Below, piece after piece: positions 20,322 to 30,498 of a stretch of 64,000 nt of DNA; position 1 is the stretch's first letter, and each line of letters begins with the position of its first letter. Source of the DNA: Blepharisma stoltei (Eukaryota > Ciliophora > Heterotrichea > Heterotrichida > Blepharismidae); the NCBI GenBank assembly GCA_914767885.1, contig CAJZBQ010000038.1, forward strand, positions 124,001-188,000. Direction: 5' to 3'. The notes under the pieces were generated by a model. That model did no database searches and was not told where the DNA came from. It saw nothing but the letters and a program-made list of their open reading frames with translations. The position numbers and the translations under genes are program-made.

Positions 20322-21173
20322 GATTAATTTATGATAAGCCTAGTATCAAAGTTTACTAATTCAATCTATGCTGAACTATATAAAATTAATACGTAGCTGG
20401 GTGATTAAAATTAGCAAAAAAATTACTTCTAGTTATAAATTTAAATCAAGTTAAGAGTATAAGTAGAAATAAAATCACATTTGAATTTCTTCACACTTTT
20501 TTCGACCTTGCATGATAATATAAGTTTCGAAATCTCGATAAAAAATACAAATTATAAAATATTTGTAATGAAAGATGTTTTTCATGTGAATTTCTTTCTC
20601 TTATCCCTTTATATTGACACTAAATTTCTATTCCAGTTTAATGCAGTGTTTTAGAAAAATAAATTTATATATAAAAGTTCTCAAGCAATGTATAGGCTTA
20701 AACTTATGCACTTATATTTACTTAAAGGCTTAATGCCTTAGATTAGCTTATGCCATTTGCTGGAAATCTTGAACTAGAAGACAATCTTTTTGTATTCTAA
20801 TTCTCCTTTGTATTTGAGTTCTTCAAAGTCTTGTTATGGCTTTTCTCTTGTGTGGCTATTTCATTCACATGACAGTCGGGCTGAAGTGTGGAAGTCTGCA
20901 CCAGAACTGGAGCAATGCATTGCAAAATCTTAATTAAATTGGGTATTAGAAATAATTTTTTTATAGGGTGTAAGTACCCAAAAATGATAATTTTAACAAT
21001 ATTTTTTCTAATTTAAAGGAGGGTAGTTAATAGAAAATAATTGGCTATTTATGATTTCAGCAAAATAAAATTTATTTAATTGCAGATTTTATTTGGGATT
21101 ATTCTATTTACTTAAAATTACTACATATAATAATTAAAACCCTCACTATTTATTTGGGCTAATACTTTATTTC
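20322..21173. other. non-coding stretch
   Basis: AT-rich with no coding frame seen. An oriented end near 21015 (aatttaaaggagggtagtta) resembles a family-3 MITE terminus, but the other end is not found. Confidence 0.45.
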
Positions 21174-23395
21174 TTAACTATTGAATGAAAGTCTTTTCAA
21201 TTCCAACATGTTTTCTGGCATTCCCCTTAAGATGCCTTCCATATGCGTTGTGGAGCTATCAATTGCCCTTCTAAAATCCATTATAGTCACATTTTTACTT
21301 TTCGAAATTTCAATCCAATCTTTGTGCATTCTAATAACAGTTGCTACATAGAGTTCGTCAATTACATTTATTGATAAAATTATTATAGAGAAGCTCCGGC
21401 AAGCTTGAAAAAGCTTTTCACGTCACTTTCTTCGCACCACCCCTTGTTGTCCAGTCTGATTCCACGGCCTAAGGATTGCGCTGCTACCTTCGGACAAGAG
21501 CGTGCACTTGCTAAACGGAGGTAGAGACGCTAGGTCATCGTGCAATTAGTTGACGAGGTTGACTTTTCCGAAAATTTGAAAAGCGAATTTTCTAGTTTGG
21601 CTATCGACCCAGATGAAACTTGCAGCCCAGGGCACAACTCCCAGTATAGCACTGAAAGACATGTCCGATTGGTCAAGCGAACGCCCTCTAGTTTTTCTGG
21701 GCTATCTCTTTCCAACTTTAATTTCCGTCCTCCTAAGGGTAAACGTTGCCCTGAATGTGAGCCTAGGGTGGGCTAGGCGACATTGCGCTCCACAAGACCA
21801 AGCAAAGCCAGGCCGATACACATACTGAATGCTACTCTCCCTTCCACAAGGTTCCCACACTCCCGTCCGGCTACAGAAGTTGAGTGGGCAGGTTGGTTCT
21901 CCACGCCATTTTTATGTATATGAGTTCGTCAATTGCACTTTGATCCTGCGCATTTAATGCACAAAATGCTTTCATTACCCTTGGTGGTGCTCTTCTATCA
22001 TTCATAACAATTGTATTTCTTGAGAAAATTTGGAAAAAATACATATAAAAGTGCTGGTTGCATTTCCAATAATCTTGTACTTTTTGATAGATTGCATTTC
22101 ATCGAAAAAAGTTTGGTCGCACTATTTGGCCAATAAATTACCTCACTATCAAAAACTTTCCACAGGAATATTGCACTATCAAAAGTAAATGATTATTTAG
22201 CATGAAGCCAAAAGCGCTATATTTTCTATATATGAATATTTACCAATATCGGATTTCTCATAATTATATTATTATATAATAAAATTAATAGAATTTGCCA
22301 TTAAATTATTTTTATAATAATATGGAATATATAAAAATTACAGTCACGTTTAAAGCAGAAATAGCAAAACTATAGTCATGTGAATTGTCCAAAATATTTT
22401 TGTATTCCTGAGGATAATGAGATGCCATATAATAAAGCTGGGTTAAGCCAAATAATCCAGCCCCACGGAAATCAGTTGCAGGATCCTTTCCTTGGAACCC
22501 AATTGACTTTCACTGGTCAGATATAAGGTCTTCTAGCATTTCTTGCCCAGGAAAGGTCACCATCCAAAGTTGTTTTAGCGTTTCAGAATGCAAAGAATTG
22601 GCTCTATTATATTTTACTCTAGCTCTCCTCCTTAAAACATTCAAAGCATGCAGCTCTTCATCATTGATCGCAAATCTTGAAGCCCCACAGCATTTTTCAC
22701 AGCAATTTTCATAGAAATAGCTCTAATTTATCCTTAATCCCCTTATTAAAGAGCAAACCCTATCTTTAGGAAAACTATAGCCCTTTATTAGCGAGCAAAA
22801 ATATATTTTAAAAAATTTTAAAATCCGCAATAACTATCGTTGTAATAATGAAATTTCTATAAAATTATATAAAATTTTAAACAGATTGCTACTGTTAAAA
22901 TTTATTTATATATTAAAATAACTTTTCAAGTCCCGTACTTCTTGGCCTCAGCTTGGAATAACGGTAAGTGGGCGGGCCTAACCGTCAAACTGTTTCTGTC
23001 TGCAGTCCCTTGGACCGCTCTGATCTATAATAGACTCATGTAGAACTATTCTCTTGAGTTAAGACTCTCAAGAAGTCATGGACTTCTCTCACTGAGCTCA
23101 GATGTAGGGCCTAACTAAGATTTTTAATTGTGCATTTATATATTAAACTAGTTTTTATTAATTTTTTAAAACCAGAAAGAAATTTTTAAAATAAAAGTAT
23201 TGCTTGCTAATCAAGGGAGGGTACAACTTCTTCTTCCTTATCTAAAAGTTCGTCAGATGATGCCATTAATATTAAAATCCATTTTTGAATATTTGGGTAA
23301 ACAAAGGAGAACTTTTCTCTTAAAATTTTTGCATTGGCTAATAAAAGCCATATATATCATCTATATATCAGAAACTCGTTTCTATGTGATGCCAT
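21174..23395 (-). CDS. ELMO-domain protein (ELMOD-like)
   Basis: With three inserts removed (571, 288, 490 bp) the frame is 873 nt, about 290 residues from ATG 23395 (ATG 23266 is an alternative). The core ELMO pattern is clear: LKQLWMVTFPGQE, then WKSIGFQGKDPATDFRG, AGLFGLTQLYYMASHYP, SFAISALNVTVIF, IDELYVATVIRMHKDWIEI and IMDFRRAI. ELMO-domain proteins of the ELMOD type are GTPase-activating proteins for Arf/Arl GTPases. A cysteine-rich patch CCEKCC precedes the domain. TGA is Trp in WKSIGF. The N-terminal exon (DELLDKEEEVVPSLD) is joined on frame evidence only. Confidence 0.75.
21351..21934. mobile_element. retroposon-like insert, 13-bp target duplication lacking TA
   Basis: GAGTTCGTCAATT at 21351-21363 and 21922-21934 flanks 571 bp. 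The body is GC-rich (about 21385-21900), unlike the neighbours, and codes nothing convincing. Removal with one copy gives QSAIDELYVATVIRMHKDW in frame on the minus strand. Confidence 0.72.
22040..22329. mobile_element. TA-bounded IES in ELMO gene, 288 bp
   Basis: TA 22040-22041 and 22328-22329. Excision joins NVTVIFIY to FFQIFSRNT. Inside are repeats of the type CACTATCAAAA and GCGCACTATTTGG, related to the short IES at 37531. Confidence 0.6.
22718..23209. mobile_element. IES in ELMO gene start, about 490 bp
   Basis: TA 22718-22719 and 23208-23209. Removal joins EEEVVPSLD to YFYENCCEKCC in frame. The left part (aatccccttattaaagagca, then cctttattagcgagcaaaa) has the same two-copy layout as family 1 with different bases. 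A GC-rich block at 22930-23140 looks like a further nested piece. Confidence 0.5.
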
Positions 23396-23562
23396 ATTTT
23401 AAAGATAAGATGACTAAACGCAAATTTAAATAAAAATTCATCGAAAGTCTAAGTATACCAGTAGAACTTGCATTTATATTGGAGTTTTGAAATATACGTA
23501 AAATTAATTCTATTTTTTATCCAATGAATTGTTCAGATCCGTTGAGACATATTTATAATTAC

Positions 23563-23788
23563 TAACTCTCCCCGCTCATTGAGCGAACATAAGCATTGGA
23601 AAATTCCCTATTTTTTTGCCAAAAAGCCCATACTCCGCGGTGAACAAAAATATTTTTATTATAAAATTTTAAAAAAAATATTTCGATATACAAATAATAA
23701 TTATTATAGTTAATTCTGTTTAATTTAAACAGCTTGCATTTTAAAACATATGAATTTTAAAAAAAAATTAACCATCGGAGGGGGAGTA
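23563..23788 (+). mobile_element. degenerate family-1 MITE upstream of a gene
   Basis: About 225 bp. Left tip ctctccccgctcattgagcg, inner copy ctccgcggtgaacaaaaa, right remnant catcggagggggagtaag. The cores are decayed. It ends 15 bp before the ATG at 23804. Confidence 0.7.
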
Positions 23789-23803
23789 AGAACAATCTAA
23801 AAA

Positions 23804-25917
23804 ATGACTCAGCCAATTGGTGAATTAGGAAAGGATGTGAACTTTTTTCCGCTCACTGGCTTGCAATTTGGGAAATGGCTCTCAGCATTTCACCTCGAAA
23901 AACAAATATTCTTATTTTACCCCAAAAATAATACCTTCGTATTCCTAGCTGTACATCCTAAAGAAATTGGCCAAATAAATTCGTCGTTTCTAATGCCCCT
24001 TTCAAGAAAACAACTATTAAAGCAATTTGGCAAAAATTCCCCATTTGCGGCGCCTGCGAAGAGAAAAGATTCTCTTGATGCAGAAACAATTGGGATTAAT
24101 TTGATCAGCAAATTAAGTGCAGACTATGGAGGAGTAATCGCTTTTGAGGTAGAATTTGAAGATATCGTCGGCCTAGATTATTGCAATACACTTGTTTATC
24201 CTTTTTTTAATTAAATATTAAAAAATTATATTGAAAAATAAAAAGAATTGGGCTAGTCTTAGGGAGGATACTATGGAAGCAGAATTGTTATTGAGGCAAA
24301 AAAAGGGAAAAAAAGATGATTTTGCAGTGTCAAAGAATTTTGCAATTTCTATGAGATTTCGACCAATTTAAGTTATAAATCATCATTTTATACGCCAATT
24401 CTTGACTGGAGCAAAACGTATTTCGCTACAAAGCAAATGTATCCTATTGAAGAAAATAGGGATCCTCTATGGCTCATTTAATTAATATATGACTATATCA
24501 TAAATTTAAATACCCAAATTATGTAGATTACAGCCACAAAATATACACAGTGTGGATTATTTGAATTATAAGCGAATGTTTCTAGATGTTCCACGGCAGT
24601 CAGAAAAGCTACCAGCGGGTGTGGTCCCTAGTCACAGCCGATGTATCTCTGAGCAAAGTGAATATGAAAATACCCCTGATGACAACTTTGATGGCTTTGA
24701 CAGAGCCAGATCTGAAGCTTCAAGCTCTGACTGTGAGTACGAAATTCACAAAGATGAAGGAAAAGAATTCAAAAACAAAACAATTGTCGCTTATTTCGAT
24801 GACCCAGTTTTCCCATTCTTTATAAGAGATGTCATCAGGAAGCCGGAAAACAGTAATTTATTGAAAATAGGGCTTTAAATATTTTTAATATCAAAAATTG
24901 TAATTTATTTTTAAAAAATCAAGGATGGTTTTTTCGCTTAGCCCTTGAAAATGTATGAAAGAGGCATCCCATCTTGGGCTGTCTTTTTACCATCATACGG
25001 TCTGCCATATAGACCATGAATGAGAAGGTCAATGGCGCTGATAATTTTTTGCTTTTCTCTGATGACTATGCTATTAGGATTTTATGACCTTTATAAGAAT
25101 ATTCCAAGATTGAGAGAAGCATTGCATTTAGTTTTTGGAGACTTTTTCGAGATGTTTGAGGAGGCAATAGTACTGAGGCTTTCGATGCTTTTTGGGTATC
25201 TTTTGGCTTCAAGCCAATATTTCCAAAGTTTTATTGGATTACTTGTGTACCCGTTTCAGATGGTTTGGTCTATTGTGAATTCACTTTTATACCAAATTTC
25301 TAAAATTGATAAAATTTTATAGTAAACTTATATTTAATTCCTACAAAAATAAGCAAAATCTTGTCATGCACATAATTATTCTAAATTATGTAAGTTTACT
25401 GGTAAAATATGTCACTCTTGGCATTTACACAATATTGCAAGCTATTCTTTTCATTTTTATCCAGCTAAAAGACTTCACATTCATCACATTTAGTCTCCCA
25501 TTCGACATAATCTGGGGCATCACTTATCTCATCTGGCAAATTCTCCGAGAATCTTACTATTTCACAACAGGCCTCATTCTCACCATCAGAAGTACCACAA
25601 ACATCGTCCGAGCCAACAAAGAAGCTGTAGAAGCTGCCAAATCCTTAAGTATCCTCATCAGGATCAAAAACTCCTGGCAAACCGCTGTAGGAGCTGTAGT
25701 AAAAGGAGCCACGTCCATATACAACTTTACAGTCTATTCCTCTATAAATCTCTATAAGCATAAAGACAGTGCTTGGATGAGCTGGGAAAAATACTACAGA
25801 AGGAACCATGCTTTTATCAGGCTGAGAGTCTTTCAAGTCTTCTCATTTATGCTCTTATGGGCTCTTGTTAAATACACTTATCGTCATTATTATACAAGTC
25901 AACATGTGATAAATTAA
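23804..25917 (+). CDS. conserved multi-pass membrane protein, four IESs
   Basis: Four short IESs must be removed; the product is roughly 620 residues. The N-terminal half is soluble (LTGLQFGKWLSAFHLEKQIF, then DYYGSRIVIEAKKGKK). A linker with acidic Ser-rich sequence follows, then IVAYFDDPVFPFFIRDVIR and the strikingly conserved-looking block YERGIPSWAVFLPSYG, YRPWMRR. The C-terminal half has several hydrophobic segments (SMALIIFCFSLMTMLLGFY; ILQAILFIFIQLKDF; FSFMLLWALVKYTY). Endomembrane location is inferred. I cannot name the family; the block is reminiscent of uncharacterised eukaryotic membrane proteins. It ends in TAA 12 bp before the next gene on the same strand. Confidence 0.65.
24179..24270. 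mobile_element. TA-bounded IES, 90 bp
   Basis: TA 24179-24180 and 24269-24270; the join reads DIVGLDYYGSRIVIEAK. Without removal the frame stops at 24212-24214. Confidence 0.7.
24468..24512. mobile_element. very short IES, 43 bp or slightly longer
   Basis: TA 24468-24469 with TA 24511-24512 joins NRDPL to PKLCRLQPQNIHSV. TA pairs a few codons further right would also keep frame, so its length is about 43-62 bp. Confidence 0.5.
24876..24955. mobile_element. TA-bounded IES, 78 bp
   Basis: TA 24876-24877 and 24954-24955; joins NLLKIGL to YERGIPSWAV just before the conserved block. Confidence 0.65.
25309..25410. mobile_element. short IES, ends unresolved
   Basis: The frame shifts by one between LLYQISKIDK and VSLLVKYVTLGIYT, with TAG and TAA stops between. 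Several TA pairs fit (excised length 1 mod 3). Only the region is given. Confidence 0.45.
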
Positions 25918-25928
25918 TAATAATTGTT

Positions 25929-27608
25929 ATGAGTTATACTAATTTATGGGACAAGTTTAAAGAAGTTCATGACCATTGGAGCCTTACGAGGAAGCTGCTG
26001 GATGAATTTTCAGATTTTTTGCAGGAAAGGGCTATGGTTTTGGAAAATAAATATGGATTTTTTGTGGGAAAATAGGGAAGGTATATAGAAAAGGTATAAT
26101 TTAGATAAAAATTATGCGAAAGGGCTTGAAAAATTAGCAGCTCATTCTTTCTTTCAACTTTCGACTGGAGATTCTTTATCTCATGGGCTTGGGACAATCC
26201 AGAATTTTTACCATTTGCATTCTTCTCTATTAAGCAGCCTCTCACAAAGTTTGTATTCAGATTTATCAAATACAGTCAAACAATTAGTAAATGAGCACGA
26301 CGCTTCAATTAAAGAAAAATACGAAACAGGCCGAAAACTCACCAACGAAAGAGAAAAACTGCTAAAAATTCATGACAAAGCTCGAGAAAAATACATAAAA
26401 TCGGTCAAAGACTCAGCAACTCAAAATAAATCAATTAATCCTCCAGCGAAAAACAATGAAGATTTTTTCTTAAAATCTTATATGTCATCAATACAAAATG
26501 CAAATACCTTTAACATCCAATTCAGCGACGGAATAAAAGCTGTTTTAGCTGACTACCAAGACCAAGAAACCGCAAAATTAAAAAACTTAAAAGAGTCCTT
26601 ACAAAGAATCGTGGCATTAGAAGGGTGTTTTATTAAAAATTTGGAATATGAGATGGAAAATTTGCCTACTGTAAGAGGTATATAGGCCGTTGAAAGTTTT
26701 AGCCCAGAAAAAGATATAGAAGAGTTTGCAGAAAGTATATGCACAGGGAGAAAGGTAGGAATTCTTGCATTTGTGCCGTGTTATGAGGAATCAGCGAAGA
26801 GAAAGAATATGGAATTGAGAGACTCACAAGAAGAAGAAATAATGAGAAATGTGCTTGAAGCTTGCTGGAGTGAAGACAGTATAAATGATCACGATCTTGA
26901 ACTTTTTTATCATTTGATAATAGAAAGCCAGGGTAGAAAAGTGTTTACATCTTTTTTAAATGAAAAAAGACACCAAGGGCAATTTAAAATACCTGACAAG
27001 AATTTTGGAATTTTAGGGGAATTAATGAGAAGACTTTTAACAAGCATGCTAAATACAGAACTAGATTTATTATGCGCTAGGCAGTGCATAATTTTGTCGC
27101 AGACTTTTTATTATGAAGATGCTACAGCTAGAAAAATATTTTTGCAAAATCTAATTTTATTGATTTTTTTAAATAACAATATTTATTTTATATAAAAAAT
27201 TTAAAGTGAATAAATCTGGACTTATATAGAGTTTTCCTTCAATTGACTATGGCAAAATTTGATGTTTTTAATATAAAAATTAATGGCAAAATATGGGAAA
27301 GACACTATATTTTATTACACCCTGTATGGCATGATGAAAAAAATTGAGAAAAAATTATCACAGATGCAATTCAGCTAGAAATGAAAAATTATGCAGATTC
27401 TTGTCTAGATAGTTTAGAAGTTCATGATAATATGACACAAAAAATGAATATGATGAATGTTGGACAGCTTAATTCGTATGCTCATGTAATGGCAAGTTTT
27501 GACCTAAGCAAAGAGACTATAACTCAGTTAATTTATAAATTAGCAGAAAAATTCCAAGTCCCAGAAGAAATGATCCCAGACGTGTCAGGTACCGAAACTA
27601 CCCACTAA
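25929..27608 (+). CDS. F-BAR domain protein with SBF2-like C-terminus
   Basis: Removing IESs of 61 and 161 bp and a 15-nt intron leaves exactly 1,443 nt (480 residues). The N-terminus LWDKFKEVHDHWSLTRKLLDEFSDFLQERAMVLENKYAKGLEKLAAHSF is cited here only by its ends: it is an FCH/F-BAR start, followed by long helices (about residues 60-250). The C-terminal part (about 270-420: FYHLIIESQGRKVFTSFLNE, FGILGELMRRLLTSML, ARQCIILSQTFYYE, LLHPVWHDEKNWE) resembles the SBF2/KIAA0513 module. F-BAR proteins bend membranes at endocytic or contractile sites. The first IES splits the FCH motif at ENKY|AKGLEK, so excision is certain there. One codon TGA is Trp near the C-terminus. Confidence 0.8.
26052..26114. 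mobile_element. TA-bounded IES, 61 bp, in F-BAR motif
   Basis: TA 26052-26053 and 26113-26114. The join LENKYAKGLEKLA is the expected FCH sequence. Confidence 0.85.
26671..26685 (+). other. 15-nt spliceosomal intron
   Basis: GTAAGAGGTATATAG interrupts the F-BAR gene with an in-frame TAG. Removing exactly 15 nt joins NLPT to AVESFSPEKD. Heterotrichs such as Stentor and Blepharisma have introns of 15 or 16 nt, so it fits in length, GT start and TAG end. It is the only intron I could place with confidence. Confidence 0.85.
27152..27314. mobile_element. TA-bounded IES, 161 bp
   Basis: TA 27152-27153 and 27313-27314; joins KIFLQNL to LHPVWHDEKNWE. The insert is mostly open in the downstream frame, so the exact pair is less certain. 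Confidence 0.55.
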
Positions 27609-27693
27609 ATTAATTATTAATTAACAGAATCTAAGGGTTTAATTTAATGATATTTTATACAGATTGCATTCTGCTAAAAATAAAAAAAAGAAA

Positions 27694-28715
27694 TTAGCTG
27701 TAGGGAAAATTTTTAATTCGGCTTTTTAATCTAATAGGACTTTCTGATTTAGTCTCATCTAATTCATCACATTCATATATTTCAGTTATATCATTTGTAA
27801 GAGGAGTTTGATTATAATTTGTATTGTTTTCTTTTTCTTCTTCTTTTTTTTCTTCTTCTACTGCTTCTTGTCTACTATTCATAGAACCCGGAGACTGTTC
27901 TATTTTAGCTTTATTTTTCCCAAATAGCTTAATAAGCACGAGTAAAACTAACCCGAAAGGATCTGCTGCTCCTATTAATTTAAGGCAAAAGACTACACAT
28001 TCAAAAGTAATAACTTCATACTGCTGGCTTCTATTAGGGGAAAGATTAAATTCGAAAAATGATAGAAAAAATAATGTTGGCCTAATAAAATAATTGAGCA
28101 ATACAATTCCTTTCTTCAATTTAGAATTGATGCATTTATTATAAAAATCATTGATTTTCAACATCACATACCCTAAACAACATATACTTTTAACTTTTTT
28201 AATATCGTCCCGGCAGACTAATGATATATAGAAAATTAATTCAATAAGAGCATGAGCTGTTATGAGTGCACAAATAATTAGCCAGTTTCACCAGTTTTCT
28301 CGTCCTAGAATAATGTCGAAAATATAAAAATAGAATGAGGTGAAGCTGATAAGAAATGACAAAATGATTAAAATAAGCCTTATATAGGCTCTTGGAGCTT
28401 TTTTCTTACTCCCCTTAGTGAGCGAGCAAAACCATTGGAAAAATCCATATTTTTTGACCAAAAAACCTGAACAAAAATTTGATATATAAGTGATAATTAA
28501 TATATTGAAATCTCTACTAATTCTCTTTAATTTTAAACAAATTGCGTTTTAGAACATAATATTTATAAATTTAATAAACATTTGTTTTCCAATTTTCGCG
28601 AATTAGGATTTTTTTAAAATTTTTTAATATTAAAAAAAAACTCCCTCCATGAGCGAACAAAATTTTTTGTTCACTCACGGAGAGAAGAGTTCGAAGGATT
28701 TCCTGTTTCATTCAT
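27694..28715 (-). CDS. four-segment membrane protein, paralog A
   Basis: Removing a 284-bp MITE leaves 738 nt (245 residues). ATG 28715, MNETGNPSKKKAPRAY, then hydrophobic segments LILIILSFLISFTSFYFYIF, NWLIICALITAHALIELIFY, IVLLNYFIRPTLFFLSFF and FGLVLLVLIKLFG, then a Glu/Lys-rich cytosolic tail. Four-helix plan, loops with REN-W-W and CR. It is a paralog of the gene at 30499-31816. TGA encodes Trp in GRENWWNW. Function unknown. A terminal element sits between codons 8 and 9. Confidence 0.7.
28407..28692 (+). mobile_element. degenerate family-1 MITE in CDS with one lost TA
   Basis: Left TTACTCCCCTTAGTGAGCGA, right GTTCACTCACGGAGAGAAGA. The left host dinucleotide is TA (28407-28408). The right one reads TC (28691-28692), GA on the coding strand. 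Joining there still keeps frame (NPS-KKKAPRAY). Confidence 0.7.
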
Positions 28716-28888
28716 TTTTATTAATTACAGTTTTAAAAAATTAGAAAAGTATTAATCTCAATCGTGATCAGCTTTAGTCATAAGCCCATATTATAGCTGG
28801 GTTTTCCTCTCATAATCAAGTTTATCTCCTATCGAAGCAACTCTTCCAGCTCTGCAGCTCTGTCAATATTCTCAAATTGCTAATGCGG

Positions 28889-29616
28889 CTAAATTTCTTG
28901 AGTTTTCATTCGTTTGAGCTTGTCTATAGTATGCTCACCTAGGATGCAGTCAAACTTATAATCAACTTTTGGCAATTAAAATATGGCATCTCCACCTGGC
29001 ATGGCCTCCGGCCACGCAGCTTCCGAGCACATATTTTAATCATATCCGGCAAGGTTTTATAAAGCTGGGAATAGGCAGCTATGCTAGGAAGCAACTCCCG
29101 TGGTGTAGGGAGCCTAGCCCTTGCCCTTTTTTTGGCTTGGGTTTTACCTTGAGGACAAAGGAGGCTTGCAGTTGCAAAATTTTTGCCCAGCAAAATCCTT
29201 TGGACCTTTCGGGCACTGCATTACTGTGAAACCAGGGTTACGGCCTGGGCTGCAAGTTAGACCTTTTGCCGACAGTCGGCCAGAAAAAACTTTTTTTGAT
29301 TTTCTGTGCAGGCAATCTCGTCGCAGTAGCCAAAGCAACCCATAGTCTGCCAACTCAAGACTGTAGCCACCGCGGAGTGGCAAGGAGGAGAGACAGAGGA
29401 AACCGGAAGTAAGTACGCATCCCACAAAGCGGATGAATCCCTAGGAGATCCTTGGTAACCGAGCTAACAAAGCGGACCTCGACTAACCGCCATAATAAGT
29501 AAATAAGTAAGATCAACTTTCGGCTCGAAAGGGAAGATAGTAGCCGATAGAGTAAAGCCTTTCATTGCGCTTGATAATTTCCCATAGCCTATTCTTATAA
29601 TTAGTCACTGTTTAGG
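28889..29616 (-). CDS. gene fragment interrupted by a retroposon
   Basis: With the 551-bp insert removed, an open frame of 59 codons runs ...KLSSAMKGFTLSATIFPFEP-KVDYKFDCILGEHTIDKLKRM and ends at TAG 28889-28891. The frame meets a TAG at about 29617 upstream; an IES may hide an earlier exon. No family recognised. The reading frame crossing the duplication is the main evidence that it is coding. Confidence 0.4.
28961..29524 (+). mobile_element. retroposon-like insert, 13-bp duplication lacking TA
   Basis: ATCAACTTTTGGC (28961-28973) and ATCAACTTTCGGC (29512-29524) differ by one base and flank 551 bp of GC-rich sequence. The 3' tail is aataagtaaataagtaa, TAAG-type as in the element at 15999-16455. 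A shared motif GGTTTTACCTTGAG occurs here (about 29131) and, as GGTTTTACCTTGAG, in the 12584 element. Confidence 0.72.
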
Positions 29617-30498
29617 CTAGCTTTTCTAATTCCACTCACCTTTATTTCAAGAAGCAAAAAAATAATTCTGAAATTAGGCTTTGGAATTATCAGAGTTACT
29701 TACTCCTTGGAACAAAAAAATTTAAGCAAATATTAAATATATTATTTACTTCATAAAATTCATGTAGCTTGCTAAGCTAATATTCTCAAATTCAGGATAC
29801 CAGAGAGTAGATGCAGATAGGAACTAGACTTAGCATTTGCTATGCGCTTGTTACACTCTATCAGCTATTATTTTAAAATCAGTTTTCTTGAATTTTAACT
29901 ATAGTATAAGAAATATCGAAAACAGAATAAATAGAGATTGGTACATATATTTAATATTGTGATAGTCTATTTACAGTTTAATTTGAAAAAAAAATTATTT
30001 ATACATTCGATGAAAAGATCAGCCTTTTTTTGAACTAAATTTACTTCTTCAATTTTTACCATTAATATGTGCTATTTGTAGTTTCCTATATTAACTATTG
30101 AAAATACAAATATTTATAAAGAAATTGAAATAATTACAGAATAAGCTATAGAAGCTTTAGTAAAGGCAAATTTATTTTTTAAAAGCTCGTCAGCTATCAT
30201 TTTTCAATAGAATAATTTATTTTTCTGAATTATTTCAGATTTAAAGTTTTTCTATACATCATAATACTATAATATTGATTATCATTATATCCATCCTCTT
30301 CCATTGCCAATTTCTTTAAAAATAAAAACTCCATTTACAGCTTTAACCTTATCAGAATTAGACCCTATAAGGTATGTGCCCTTGACTATAATTTTCAGCT
30401 CTATACATTGCTTGGCTACAGCGATCTATTATAGTTTAAGGGCTATACATCAATCAGCATAAATCTGTAATTTTAATCCCTAAATTAAATTATATTAT
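29617..30498. other. non-coding stretch
   Basis: AT-rich, no coding frame with TGA as Trp, no MITE core recognised. Confidence 0.5.

Noticed and set aside
12584-21934. GC-rich inserts as bacterial contamination or assembly chimeras
   Set aside because: They are flanked by matching target duplications and the host frame continues on both sides in each case.
26671-26685. The 15 nt as a tiny IES
   Set aside because: It starts with GT and ends with TAG, lacks a TA pair that keeps frame, and has the exact known heterotrich intron length.
28939-29425. Open frames inside the retroposon at 28961-29524
   Set aside because: Short, overlapping on both strands and without motifs; no reverse transcriptase pattern is visible.
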